Assembly: GCA_029215795.1 (NCBI GenBank)
Contig: JARDYH010000003.1
Span: 67,464,109 to 67,528,108 of the forward strand
Direction: 5' to 3'
DNA: 64,000 nucleotides
From: Anniella stebbinsi
Taxonomy: Eukaryota > Chordata > Lepidosauria > Squamata > Anniellidae
Below the pieces are notes generated by a model, which saw nothing but the letters and a program-made list of their open reading frames with translations, made no database searches and was not told the DNA's origin. Made by a program: the position numbers and the translations under genes. Below are positions 21,226 to 31,560 of this stretch, piece by piece (within the stretch, counting starts at the first letter, position 1; every line of letters begins with the position of its first letter).

Positions 21226-24200
21226 ATGTGCCTGGGAGGGAGGATACAGGGCCAGGTGAGGGGATCTGAGGGGAGCACAATCAGGGTAGTGACGGGTAGA
21301 GGGAGATATGGCGTTGTGAGGAGGACTTGCCAGGTTAGGGAAACAAGGCCCAGACAGTTAATGGCTGTGCCTTGTTCCAGTCCCCCTCACACCCACAGGC
21401 TTGTTGGTTGCCTTATCAGCCAGCCCTCAGGCCTCCGGGTGCTGCTTTTAAATGCCAGATCAGTGCATAATAAGATCTCCCTCATCCACGATTTAATTGT
21501 GGATGAGGCAGCCGATCTGGCATGTATAACCGAGACCTGGGTGGGAGAGCAGGGAGGAGTTAGTCTCTCCCAGTTATGCCCACCGGGGTACTTGGTTCAG
21601 CATCAGGGTAGACTTGAGGGCCGGGGAGGGGGGGTTGCTGTGGTCTATAGGAATTCCATCCCCCTCTGCAGGCTCCCTGTCCATGCGACTACTGGTCTGG
21701 AGTGTTTGCACCTTGTGTTGGGCCAACGGGACAGATTAGGGATTCTGTTGGTGTACCGCCCACCCCGCTGCTCAACAGACTCCCTAGCTGAGCTGACAGA
21801 GGTGGTCTCTGGTGTACTGTTGAGGTCCCCCAGACTCTTGGTTCTGGGGGATGTCAACATTCATGCCGAGGGCACTTTATCTGGGGCAGCTCAGGATTTC
21901 ATGGTTTTCATGACAACCATGGGACTGTCCCAACACACTATCGGCCCAACGCATGTAGCAGGGCATACTCTAGACCTGGTTTTTTCAACTGGACATGGAG
22001 ATGGGGATCTGAAAGTGGGGAACTTTACATCAACCCCTCTGTCATGGTTAGATCACCACCTGCTGAGGTTTAGACTTACAGCGGCTTTTCCCCTCTGCAA
22101 GGGTGGGGGACCCATTAAGATGGTCCGCCCCCGGAGGCTAATGGATCCAGATGGTTTCCAGAGGGCTCTGGGGAGTTTTCCGGCTGATAGGGCTGGCTCT
22201 CCTGTCGAAACCCTGGTTGATCTGTGGAATGCAGAAATGACCCGGGCAGTTGACACGATTGCTCCTGAGCGCCCTCTCCTGTGTAGAGCTCGAACGGCTC
22301 CGTGGTATACCCCAGAGCTGAGAGTGATGAAACAAAACAGGAGACGGCTTGAGGGCAGATGGAGACGAACTCCTGATGGATGCAATCAAACACTGGTAAG
22401 TGCTTATGGTAAGCTGTATTCAGTGGCGGTGAGGGCAGCAAAAAAACAATACTTTGCTGCCACAATTCAATCATCAACCTGCCGCCCAGTGGAGCTTTTC
22501 AGAGTTGTCCGGGGGCTTTTACATGCTGGCCCCAAGGACATGGTAGAACCATCTGAGGCCCGCTGTAATACATTTGCTGGGCACTTCCAGAATAAAATCT
22601 CTGGCATCCGTCAGGACTTAGACTCCAGTGTTATAGCAGATGAATCTAGTGAGGTATCCAGAGCACAGGCTTGTCCTGTTTTCTTGGATGAGTTTCAGTT
22701 GGTGCAGCTCGAGGATGTTGACAAGGTGCTTGGACAGGTTCGTGCAACCACTTCCATATTGGATCCTTGCCCCTCTTGGCTAATAAAAGCTAGCAGGGAT
22801 GGAACAACTGGCTGGGCCAGGGAAGTGATTAATGCCTCTTTGCAAGAGGGAGTGGTCCCAGGCCTCCTGAAAGAGGCGGCAGTGAGACCACTCCTAAAGA
22901 AATCTTCCCTGGACCCTGAAAATCTGAATAACTACAGGCCAGTAGCAAATGTTCAATTCCTGGGCAAGGTCCTGGAGCGGGTGGTTGCGAGCCAGCTCCA
23001 GGCACTCTTGGATGAGACTGATTATCTGGATCCATTTCAGTCGGGTTTCAGGCCTGGTTTTGGTACGGAAACAGCCTTGGTCGCCCTGTATGATGACCTA
23101 TGTCGGGAGAAAGACAGGGGGAGTGTGACTCTGTTGATTCTCCTTGATCTCTCAGCGGCTTTCGATACCATCGACCATGGTATCCTTCTGGGACGACTGG
23201 CTGAGTTGGGAGTGGGAGGCACTGCATTGCAGTGGTTCCGCTCCTACTTGGTGGGTCGGCTCCAGAAGGTGGTGCTTGGGGAACATTGCTCGGCCCCGTG
23301 GATTCTCCAGTATGGGGTTCCGCAGGGGTCAGTTTTGTCCCCCATGCTGTTCAATATCTACATGAAACCGTTGAGTGCAGTCATCCGGAGTTTTGGAGTG
23401 CGTTGTCATCAGTACGCTGATGACACGCAGCTCTATTTCTCCTTTTCATCTTCATCAGGTGAGGCTGTGGATGTGCTGAACCAGTGCCTGGCTGCGACAA
23501 TGGACTGGATGAGGGCTAATAAACTGAAACTCAATCCAGACAAGACTGAGACGCTGTTGGTGGGTGGTTCCGCTGACCGGATGGAGGGTGTTCAACCTGT
23601 TCTGGATGGGGTTGCACTCCCCTTGAAGGAGCGGGTTCGTAGCTTGGGGGTTCTCCTAGAACCATCTCTGTCACTTGAGGCGCAGGTGGCCTCAGTGGCA
23701 TGGAGTGCCTTCTACCAACTTCGGTTGGTGGCCCAGCTACGTCCCTATCTGGACAGGGATAACCTGGCTTCAGTTGTCCATGCTCTGGTAACCTCCAAGT
23801 TAGATTACTGCAATGCACTCTATGTGGGGCTGCCTTTGAAGGTGGTTCGGAAGCTGCAGCTTGTGCAAACTGCAGCGGCCAGATTGATAACTGGAACCAG
23901 TAGGTTCAAACATATAAGATCTACTCTGGACCGCTTGCATTGGCTGCCTGTATGTTTCCGAGCCCAGTTCAAGGTGCTGGTTTTAACCTATAAAGCCTTA
24001 CACAGCTTAGGACCACAATACCTGATGGAACGCCTTTCCCGACATGAACCTACCCGAACACTACGTTCAACATCTAAGGCCCTCCTCCGAGTGCCTCCTC
24101 CGAGGGAAGCTCGGAGGTCGGCAACAAGAGAGAGGGCCTTCTCTGTGGTGGCTCCCCAATTGTGGAACGATCTCCCCGACGAGGCCCGCCTGGCGCCAAC

Positions 24201-24264
24201 ATTGTTATCTTTTCGGCGCCAGGTCAAGACTTTCCTCTTCTCTCAGGCATTTGGCAATATCTGA
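21226..24264 (+). CDS. L2-like ORF2: endonuclease plus reverse transcriptase, intact
   Basis: This polyprotein nicks target DNA and copies the element RNA at the nick (target-primed reverse transcription). Residues about 74-280 form an APE-type endonuclease: LLNARS (74-79), ITETW with the catalytic Glu (101-105), YRPP (177-180), GDVN (208-211), GHTLD (to 250) and SWLDHH (273-278). The reverse transcriptase follows: NNYRPVANVQFLGKV, LLDLSAAFDTIDH with Asp641, GVPQGSVLSP from about 697 and YADDTQLY at 730-737. C-terminal blocks include KLQLVQTAAARLITG and RAFSVVAPQLWNDLP. There is no stop or frameshift over 1,012 codons. The first in-frame Met is at 21226; Met46 is an alternative start. Clade L2 is inferred from motifs and tail. 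Confidence 0.93.
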   Translation: MCLGGRIQGQVRGSEGSTIRVVTGRGRYGVVRRTCQVRETRPRQLMAVPCSSPPHTHRLVGCLISQPSGLRVLLLNARSVHNKISLIHDLIVDEAADLACITETWVGEQGGVSLSQLCPPGYLVQHQGRLEGRGGGVAVVYRNSIPLCRLPVHATTGLECLHLVLGQRDRLGILLVYRPPRCSTDSLAELTEVVSGVLLRSPRLLVLGDVNIHAEGTLSGAAQDFMVFMTTMGLSQHTIGPTHVAGHTLDLVFSTGHGDGDLKVGNFTSTPLSWLDHHLLRFRLTAAFPLCKGGGPIKMVRPRRLMDPDGFQRALGSFPADRAGSPVETLVDLWNAEMTRAVDTIAPERPLLCRARTAPWYTPELRVMKQNRRRLEGRWRRTPDGCNQTLVSAYGKLYSVAVRAAKKQYFAATIQSSTCRPVELFRVVRGLLHAGPKDMVEPSEARCNTFAGHFQNKISGIRQDLDSSVIADESSEVSRAQACPVFLDEFQLVQLEDVDKVLGQVRATTSILDPCPSWLIKASRDGTTGWAREVINASLQEGVVPGLLKEAAVRPLLKKSSLDPENLNNYRPVANVQFLGKVLERVVASQLQALLDETDYLDPFQSGFRPGFGTETALVALYDDLCREKDRGSVTLLILLDLSAAFDTIDHGILLGRLAELGVGGTALQWFRSYLVGRLQKVVLGEHCSAPWILQYGVPQGSVLSPMLFNIYMKPLSAVIRSFGVRCHQYADDTQLYFSFSSSSGEAVDVLNQCLAATMDWMRANKLKLNPDKTETLLVGGSADRMEGVQPVLDGVALPLKERVRSLGVLLEPSLSLEAQVASVAWSAFYQLRLVAQLRPYLDRDNLASVVHALVTSKLDYCNALYVGLPLKVVRKLQLVQTAAARLITGTSRFKHIRSTLDRLHWLPVCFRAQFKVLVLTYKALHSLGPQYLMERLSRHEPTRTLRSTSKALLRVPPPREARRSATRERAFSVVAPQLWNDLPDEARLAPTLLSFRRQVKTFLFSQAFGNI

Positions 24265-24411
24265 GGAGCCTGGGTCTGTTTTGTTGTGTTTTTGTAGGTT
24301 TTTTTTTTTTTTTGAAATGTTGAAGTGGTTTTTAAATGTACAGATTGTGCGTATGTTGTATGTTTTTGCTGTTTTAATTTTTGTATATTGTTTTTAATTG
24401 TTTTTAATCCT

Positions 24412-24485
24412 ATGTAAACCGCCCAGAGAGCTTCGGCTATGGGGCGGTATACAAATGTAATAAATAAATAAATAAATAAATAAAA
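24412..24485 (+). repeat. L2-like 3' stem-loop and (AATA)n tail
   Basis: AACCGCCCAGAGAGCTTCGG pairs its CCGCCC with GGGCGG a little downstream, then ACAAATGTAATAAATAAATA leads into the tail. In this LINE group the 3' end is the recognition site for the element's own reverse transcriptase (family knowledge). The same block occurs at 15104-15177 and, inverted, at 61702-61760. Confidence 0.8.
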
Positions 24486-24487
24486 CA

Positions 24488-24720
24488 GTAGCCAGTGAAG
24501 CTGTTGTAACAAGAAAATCACGTGCTCCCAGTAAACAGCCTGAGACAACAGATTGGCCACAGCATTTTGGACCAGCTGAAGTTTCTGGACAGTTGTCAAA
24601 GGCAGCTCCACATACAGTGTGTTACAGTAGTCCAAACATGATGGAACTAAGGCATGCATGACCATGGCCAGATCAGACATCTCTAGGAGCATTTGCTTCA
24701 ACTCCAAATCCTATTTTCAA
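24488..24720 (-). mobile_element. Older antisense L2-like LINE, upstream part
   Basis: Minus-strand frame reads DLAMVMHALVPSCLDYCNTL and PLTTVQKLQLVQNAVANLL, the segment just before the blocks found at 20370-20843. Together the two pieces are one old element interrupted by the intact plus-strand copy. Confidence 0.8.
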
Positions 24721-24927
24721 GGATAGCTTTCTGAGGTCAGTACTGTGGCTAGAAATTATATTAATCCAAACATACAAATATTATACGCGATCAATGAATA
24801 AATGGGTTGTTCAACTTGATTTGCTTTTACAGTTCAACACATTGCCAATCTTGGTGGCTGTCAGATGAAGACTTCATACTTATGAATGCCACATCAGAGA
24901 CATTTTTTTCTGTTGCTCTGAAACAAA

Positions 24928-26381
24928 GGCTCAATTCGGACAACACTTGAGTCAATGGTGGGTTAATAGTATACTGACTGTGTGTTAAAGAGGTGGAGCT
25001 CCACAGACAACACGCTTCAGCAGGCGCTGCAGGGAACCAGCAAACACCCTGGTGGTTAATAACGTACTCGGCTCTGACTGACAGCTGGGCCGCCATGTTC
25101 TCTGCTCACCGACCTCCGTTAGTCCTCCAGCAGGTATCCCAGAACACACTGCGGCCGAGAATCCATGGGCGCCACCATTGAAGCCGATGCAGGACACACC
25201 TCCCAAACCCCATTGGCTGTTGTAGGCAATAGGAGGAACTCAGCAGCCTCCGGCGAAGAGGCAGCCAGGAGGAACGGCCGCACCAAAGCAACATCCGCAT
25301 CCCGCACCCAGCACCATGCAGCAAATGTTGGCACCCACGCCCCAGGGAGCCACCCCCGCCCACCCTACACGGGGGACAGGCAGTTGCGAGGGTGACCCAC
25401 GTCCCCCAGCCCCCAGCCACAAACATCACTCTCTCTAAGTATCCAAACACACACATAGGAAAGAAGGCAAGAGTGGGGCGGTTTGGAAAACATTATTCAG
25501 CAGGGACCTCAGACATGGGCAGTAAGGCACATGGTCACTACGAAGCAAGGGCAGAGCTCACGGAAAGGATAGGCGCCCCCGGGAAGGGAGAAGGTGACTG
25601 GAAGGCACAGCGGTGAGGAGGGGGAAGCTGAACGAGCACCCCCAGGGAGCTAGCCACAGAATGGGCGATGGGGAAGAGGCAGAGAGGGGCAGAACGCCAG
25701 GGGGAGATGCCAGTCTACAGATGAAACCCCACAGCTGACTCTCACAGGGGGTGGAGGTAGCTCTGCCAGATCCAGGCACTGATGCTCTCTCGCACCCGGG
25801 ACGCCTCCAAACAGGTGTGGCGCTCCCCAACGGGATTCACGGGGCCTGGCAACAGCTCAATGTCCCGCCCATCCACAGGGATGGCGTCGGCGTCCTCTTC
25901 CCCCCCTCACTTTGGATGTGGTTCTCTTCTGGTGCGCTTCCCTTTCCGTTTGGGTGGCTGCATGGGCACCTGACGTGAGTGCTTGCAGGAGCCGGCCCCT
26001 TGTTGCACTCCGTGCCGGCTGCCTGGTGGGGGTGGGGGGGCGGGCGGGCGTCCTTGGTTGCTATGGCGGCAATGCTGGCGATCTGCTGTGGGTGTTGCTG
26101 AGCGGCCGCCCGCGTTCTGCCACTTTTGCCGGTCTCTTCTATGGTCTTTTGTGATAACATACTCACCACAGTTGTTTAACCCACGCTCCCCTCCAGATGA
26201 CACTTTAGTCAATTGACTAATCCCTAAACAACTCACAAGTGAGTTGTTTTTCTCAGTTGTTTAATTCTCCCGATTAGTGTACTGTGGGTTGTGTGCCTCC
26301 CTCCAGACGACACGTTAAACAACTCAACTGACGGTTTTTTAATTAAACAACCATTGCTTAACGTGTTGTCCGAATTGAGCC
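24928..26381. mobile_element. 1,454-bp TIR element with GC-rich interior
   Basis: Ends GGCTCAATTCGGACAACAC and GTGTTGTCCGAATTGAGCC are a perfect 19-bp inverted pair. Sub-terminal CAACTG/CAGTTG, GTTGTTTAA and GACGACACGTTAAACAACT motifs recur. The interior from about 25000 to 26150 is GC-rich, with overlapping open frames on both strands. None shows a transposase DDE domain or a recognisable DNA-binding fold. It shares TIR cores with 18236-18745 and 52431-52602. A 3-bp A-rich flank is possible but not identical on both sides, so the superfamily is unassigned. Confidence 0.75.
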
Positions 26382-26755
26382 AACGTCTGCTTTGTAATTT
26401 GCATTTTGTTTAATCTAAAAAGAGAACACCAAAATTAAGTGCATAAAAGTGGCAAATTGCTAATGATTATGGTCTCTCTCTCTCTCTCTCTCTCATGCTG
26501 TTTAAAAGGCAGCTTGTGATACCGTGCAGAGAGGGAAAAGGGAAATGTAAAAGTCCTACTGGGTACACAGAGAAGTCATGCCATTTTCTGGAGAGCGGAA
26601 CCAACATGCCAGATGTTCAGAGTTCTGATTGCCTATAGACATATTGTGGGAGCAGGCAATGCTCCATGCGCACATCCCCATAAAGCACATGCAACATTTT
26701 CTGACACTGACCCCATGCTCATACAAGGGCCACTAGATTGAGGTAAGTGTATTTA
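26382..26755. other. Intronic spacer with (CT)n
   Basis: Holds a (CT)n tract at about 26472-26494; otherwise unassigned. Confidence 0.5.
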
Positions 26756-26880
26756 AATACATCTTTTATAAATTTAATATTATTATTTATTATTATTTTA
26801 TTTATTTACAATAATTATATACCACTCCATATCTAAAATAGATTCCGGAGTGGTGCACATAGGGATAAACAATAAAAAGA
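26756..26880 (-). mobile_element. Probable LINE 3' tail, minus strand
   Basis: A TTATTATTTA/TTTATTTATT tract is followed by ATATACCACTCCATATCTAA and GGAGTGGTGCACATAGGGAT. This is the layout of an inverted L2/CR1-group tail with its short terminal stem (CCACTCC/GGAGTGG). No coding part is left. Confidence 0.45.
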
Positions 26881-27228
26881 AAGATGATTTTAAAAAGCAA
26901 ATTAAAAGTGTTCAATTTAAAACAAAGGACTTTACGGATATACTTCAAATGTCAGCTGCTGCAAAATATGCAGCATAGTTACTTTCTGCGTAATTCAATG
27001 AACTGGTCCAGCTATGGGTACCATTTGCGTCACATTCGTTCTAACAGATCTACAGTCTCTTCTAACATGTGTGTACACATTTTGCTTATCTAACAGCACA
27101 ACTGTTCTCATTCCAGGTTGGCAACACTATTTATAGTGCAAAAAGACAAAAAAGCAAAGACAGACTTTCCACCCCATTTCATTCAAATACAAACCCTCAT
27201 CAATACAATAGTTCTCTTATTTGTGTGT
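26881..27228. other. Unassigned spacer beside the L1
   Basis: This is where the rest of the L1 ORF2 C-terminus and its 3' UTR would be expected, but I could not recognise either. Confidence 0.4.
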
Positions 27229-30200
27229 CTACTGATTACCAGTCCCAAATAATCTACATGGCCTATTCGCTCTGTTAGAGAATTTATATTCATTGATTTC
27301 ACCCTTTACATCTTCTTCCCAAATCTTTTTTATAGCTTTAAGTGAATCTTGATATTCCTCATCTATCAATATTTTATATATCTCACTAGTCAGTCCTTTC
27401 TTAGTTCTAGTTTCTTCTTTCCTTCCTTTTAATTCAATTAAAACTTCAAATCTTGTATTATTTCTACATTCTTTATTTTTCAATTTCCATTCCTGAGTCC
27501 ATTTTCCCAATTATATACATTTAAACCATGCTATCTTTTGACCTATTAATATCTCTTTAATTTGATCATTATCCTTCATGTTTTCCATCCACTTCCTTAA
27601 CTTAATTATTTCCTGGTCTTTCAATCTCGCTTCTATCTCCACTTTTAATACCCTTGGGAAGTTCCCCACTACTACCACTGGAGCAAGTGGAGAGTCTCCT
27701 GGTATCAACTTCCCCCTAAATTTCTCCCAGATCTCCACAATATTTTTCATCAAAGTCCCTTCAAATCTTTCTTTTGAATTTTTTTAAAAAATATATTTTT
27801 CAATTTATAATCTATTTCCCCTGCTTGCGTTTCCAACCACTCAAGGTCTTCCTCCCCTAAAATACAGTTTATAACATATCTTAACTGATTAGCAATATAG
27901 TAATACTTAATATTTGGAAGTCCTAAACCTCCTTTCTTTTGAGCCTTATACCATAACCCTTTATTAATCCTAGCTCTCTTATCCCCATTACAATATGCAT
28001 TAATCATATTTTGCCAACTTTTCAACTCCACATCTGATATTTTAATTGGTAACATTCTAAACAAAAAATTAATCTTAGGTAAAATCTTCATTTTAATAAT
28101 TGCTATTCTACCAAACCAAGAATATTTTAATTTCCTATATACTTCTAATTTCTCCCCTACTTGTTTTTTTAAAGATACCATATTAAGTTCCTCTAGCCTA
28201 TCTAAATCTTTATCAATATTGACTCCTAAATAACGTACTATATTTTTAAGTCTAAGACCTAACTTAACCTTACCTTCTTCCAGCTCATCCTTATTGTAAT
28301 TAAATAACATCATTTCTGACTTCCCCCAATTTACTTTTAATCCCGTAATTTCTCCAAATTCTCTCAAATGCTTCTTAATCACCTCTGCGCTCTCCAGGGG
28401 ATCTTCTACTGTCAGTAATGTGTCATCCGCAAACATATTCATTTTAATCTTCTCCTTTCTTCCTATCCCCTTCACTCTTTCATCTTCCCTTATAACGTTT
28501 GCCAAAATTTCTATTACTATTGCAAATAAGATCGGTGAAAGAGGACATCCTTGCCTAGTTCCTCGAGCTAGTGTAATCTGTTGCATTAACCCATCATTAA
28601 CCATTATTTCAGCTTTGTTGTTTTTATACAACTTATCCATCACTCCCATAAATTTATCTCCAAACCCAAATGTTTTTAATATCATTTTAAGTGCTGGCCA
28701 TTCCACGCAATCAAAGGCTTTGAATATATCCAATGCTAATAAGCCTGCTTTTAAATTCCTTTTTTTTATAATATTAATTATATTTAAAACTCTTCCAATT
28801 AAATTAGGCATTTGCCTACCCGGAATAAATCCACACTGGTCTTTTTTAATATATTTAAAAATAAATGTACCCATTCTTTTTGCCATTATTGCTGTAAAAT
28901 TTTTTGAATCTTGATTTATTAAGGAGATTGGTCTATATGATGCGGGGTCCGTCAAATCCTTACCTGGTTTCGGAATTAATATAATCAGGGAGTGATCCCA
29001 TGATGGCGGGGTCTTCCCCCCTTTTATTATGTTATTAAATAATTTCTTTAATCTAGGTATTAATATTTCTTTAAAAAGCTTATAGTATTCCGGCCCCAAA
29101 CCATCCATCCCCGGAGATTTCCCTCCTTTTAGTTTATCGATAACTCCCTCTATCTCTTTCTCAGTAACTAATCCTTCCATATAGTCCCTATCCTGCTTCT
29201 GCAATCTTGTTTTCCAATTCCTCTCTACATATTCCAATACCTTACCTTGTGGCCCCGAATCTGATGTATATAATTCACTATAAAATTCCTGAAATATATT
29301 TAATTTATCTTTCATTAAGTTACAACTATTCCCTGACTTATCCCTAATTGTCCCTATCATATTCTTAGCCTTTTCCAACTGAGTGGATCTAGCCAGCATC
29401 TTCGAATTTCTATTACTATATTCAAAAAAATCTCTTTTTAAATATAACAATTTTTTTTGGACTTGTTCTAGTTCTTCTTTCTCTAATTCCTTTTTCTTAG
29501 CTTGAATTTGGGCAATTAGACGTTTATCTTTTGTCTCCCTTAACTTTTCTTCTAAACTCCTTATCTCCTCTTCGATCTTTTTATTTTGAACTTCCTGTTG
29601 TTTTTTTAAAGTGCACCTTTCCCTAATACAAATCCCTCTTACCACAGCTTTCATTGTATCCCATAATATGTCCTGCCGATTATTCTCTTTTTCATTAATC
29701 TCCCAAATTTCCTGCATTTCTTTCTTTATCTTCTCCACTATGTATTTTTTATTTAACAACCTTATGTCCAGTCTCCATCTCTTCGCTTGTCTACAATCTT
29801 TCTTAATTTCAATGTCCATTATCATTAATGCATGGTCAGTGACCTTGATAACCCCAATATCACAATCTATGATTTTAGGTAACATATTTTTTGATACAAA
29901 AATGTAATCAATCCTTGAATAACTCTTAAATCTAGGTGAGTAGAAGGTATATTTCCTTTCTTCCCCTTTTAATACTCTCCACACATCCATTAGTTCTTTC
30001 CCTTCCATTAATTTGCTTAACTCCGTCTTCCCCTCCCTCTTAATATCTCTTAATATATTATCCCTATCTTTCCCTTTATCTAGTACCATATTAAAATCTC
30101 CTGCCATCACAATATTTTTTGTACCCACCTCTCCCAACACATTAAATACTTCATCAAAAAAATCCATTTGTTTCCAATTTGGAGCATATACATTCATCAG

Positions 30201-30520
30201 TACATATTCCTCTTCTCCCAACTTGCAGAACATAATAATAAACCTTCAATTTTTATCTTTCTTTACACTTTGAATATTAATACCACATGTCTTTGAAATT
30301 ATTATTGCCACCCCTCTCGATTTAGAAGTTCCATATGACTTTTCATAAACGCCCACATCCCTCATTCGAAGCTCATTGGCACCCTCTTTGGCCTGATGAG
30401 TTTCCTGCAAAAAAATTATATCTATTTTTTTTTCTTTAATAATATTTCAATCCTCTTCCTTTTGATTACTGTTCCTAGCCCTTTGACATTTAACGTTGCT
30501 ATTCTCAATTTATTTTCCAT
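27229..30520 (-). pseudogene. L1 ORF2 (endonuclease and reverse transcriptase), broken
   Basis: The start MENKLRIATLNVKGLG is at 30520. The frame breaks at a run of nine A on the minus strand (about 30421-30433), where one missing base brings in a TAG. A TGA follows near 30243. The frame is then open for 827 codons (30233-27750) and continues in two further pieces to 27511 and 27229, the last joined by an in-frame TAA. The endonuclease is recognised by GDFNMVLD, SRIDYIFVSK and VTDHALM. The reverse transcriptase has FDCVEWPALK, TRQGCPLSPILFAIVIEI and FADDTLL (Phe601 of the 827-codon frame). FADD and WPALK point to the L1 clade. It is defective but not very old, given so few breaks. Confidence 0.9.
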
Positions 30521-30720
30521 CTCTCTCTTTCACACAAATCTTTAAGTTGGTCTCCCTCTGTGTAACACTTACCCTCCCCACCCTAACCCTCCCCCCCACA
30601 CTCACCCCTGTTTTCACCCCCCTCCTCACCAGCTTCCTGGGCATTGGTCCCAATTTATCTTAGAACTCTTAGGGGGGGGGGGAACTCGGCCCAACCATCC
30701 AGAATAAAGTCTACCCTCCC
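27229..30720 (-). mobile_element. L1-clade LINE lacking a recognisable 3' end
   Basis: It contains most of an L1 ORF2 on the minus strand. Upstream, at about 30521-30720, lies an inter-ORF region or the end of ORF1: a 50-codon frame rich in Arg, Val and Gly whose stop overlaps the ORF2 start. Coding similarity fades near 27285, roughly 150-200 codons before the expected ORF2 end, and no 3' UTR or poly(A) follows. The upstream boundary near 30720-30760 is approximate. Confidence 0.8.
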
Positions 30721-30803
30721 CTCCTTGCCTCTTCTTTTCCCTTATCCCTCTTACAATATGATTTCAATTTCTATTAGTTGCTCCCTCCTGCAGCACCTTC
30801 ATC

Positions 30804-30886
30804 TTGCTTTGCTCCTCCATCCTGTGTGGCATCCATTATGCCCAGCTTCTCCAATAGATGCCACGCAGGATGGAGGAGCAAAGCAA
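30804..30886. repeat. Compact 30-bp-arm hairpin
   Basis: Arms at 30804-30833 and 30857-30886 pair with one mismatch (GTGTGG versus CCACGC) around a 23-bp loop. The arm core is TTTGCTCCTCCATCCTG. The size matches a microRNA precursor, but a small MITE remnant next to the L1 is equally possible. No tandem copies were seen in this window. Confidence 0.7.
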
Positions 30887-31429
30887 CTCTTGTGTGGAGT
30901 TTTTTTCCCCATTCTAAAAAAATGAAATGCCTCTCCTAAGGGTTAGTTACTGGCAGGAAGAGCTTTAAAATACAATATGCTGGTATTTGGGGGTTGAAAT
31001 GATGAAGATGATGATGATGATTTCATATTGTTGTCTCCAAGACCTTTTCCCAGCACTGGAATGCACCCAAAATCTTCTCAGAAATGGGATTTAGCCCTCG
31101 GACTGACCTTAAAAAATGTTCCCAACCTCTCATAATTTGCCACTTATTTCAAAGCCTGTAGGGTTGGGATAGGGCTTCCTTCTTTAAAAAGATAATGGCT
31201 TTGCTGGATAATACAAAAGATGAAACCCATATGGACAAGAGATGAACAACAGCCATATGGACAAGGCTACACTGTAAGCTTCCGGTTTGGATAAATTCTG
31301 GGTTTTGATTACAAGCCTTTCTCCTCATTTCTATTCTTAGCTCTAGTTCTAAAGGGGATCAGACAAATTCAGCAATAAAAGTCTACCAGTGATAACAAAT
31401 CACACAATTTCCAAGTTTCAGAGGCAGTA
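30887..31429. other. Unassigned intronic sequence
   Basis: A short (GATGAT)n stretch lies at about 31003-31020. Nothing else could be assigned. Confidence 0.4.
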
Positions 31430-31560
31430 TGCCTCTCAGGAAAAATTGCTGGGAGAGCGCTATTGGCCTGCTTGCTTGCGACTGTGGGAAACAGGATGCT
31501 GGATTAGATGAGCATTTGGGCTGGATCCTTGTGAACCCACCCTTGTGTTCCAAGTTCCTT
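31430..31560 (+). mobile_element. Degraded CR1-group 3' UTR fragment
   Basis: AACAGGATGCTGGATTAGAT followed by GAGCATTTGGGCTGGATCC resembles the end of CR1-group elements, where a ...GGATGCTGGACTAGATGG... block precedes the tail. The ATTCTATG tail is not preserved. The match is by memory of the family only. Confidence 0.45.

Larger units (their letters stand above)
20844..24487 (+). mobile_element. Apparently full-length L2-like non-LTR retrotransposon
   Basis: Boundaries come from interruption of an older antisense L2: host sequence stops near 20843 and resumes near 24488. The element has a leader of about 380 bp with two microsatellites and one open 1,012-codon ORF. A 3' UTR of about 220 bp holds a CCGCCC...GGGCGG stem-loop at 24419-24448, and an (AATA)n tail lies at about 24460-24485. 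The tail type separates it from CR1, whose tail is an ATTCTATG repeat (as at 49944). I see no ORF1. Exact ends and a target duplication are uncertain because the flanks share only short A-rich matches. With an open frame this copy could be recent. Confidence 0.85.

Noticed and set aside
20924..21278. Open frames giving poly-Glu plus Cys-Leu-Pro-Ala repeats and poly-Pro on the other strand
   Set aside because: They are translations of the (GAG)n and (TGCC)n microsatellites in the L2 leader.
25106..26236. Several GC-rich frames of 70-120 codons within the 1.45-kb TIR element, considered as a transposase or an associated DNA-binding protein
   Set aside because: They overlap on both strands. They are Gly/Pro/Arg-rich from base composition and show no DDE motif, Myb-like or zinc-finger pattern.
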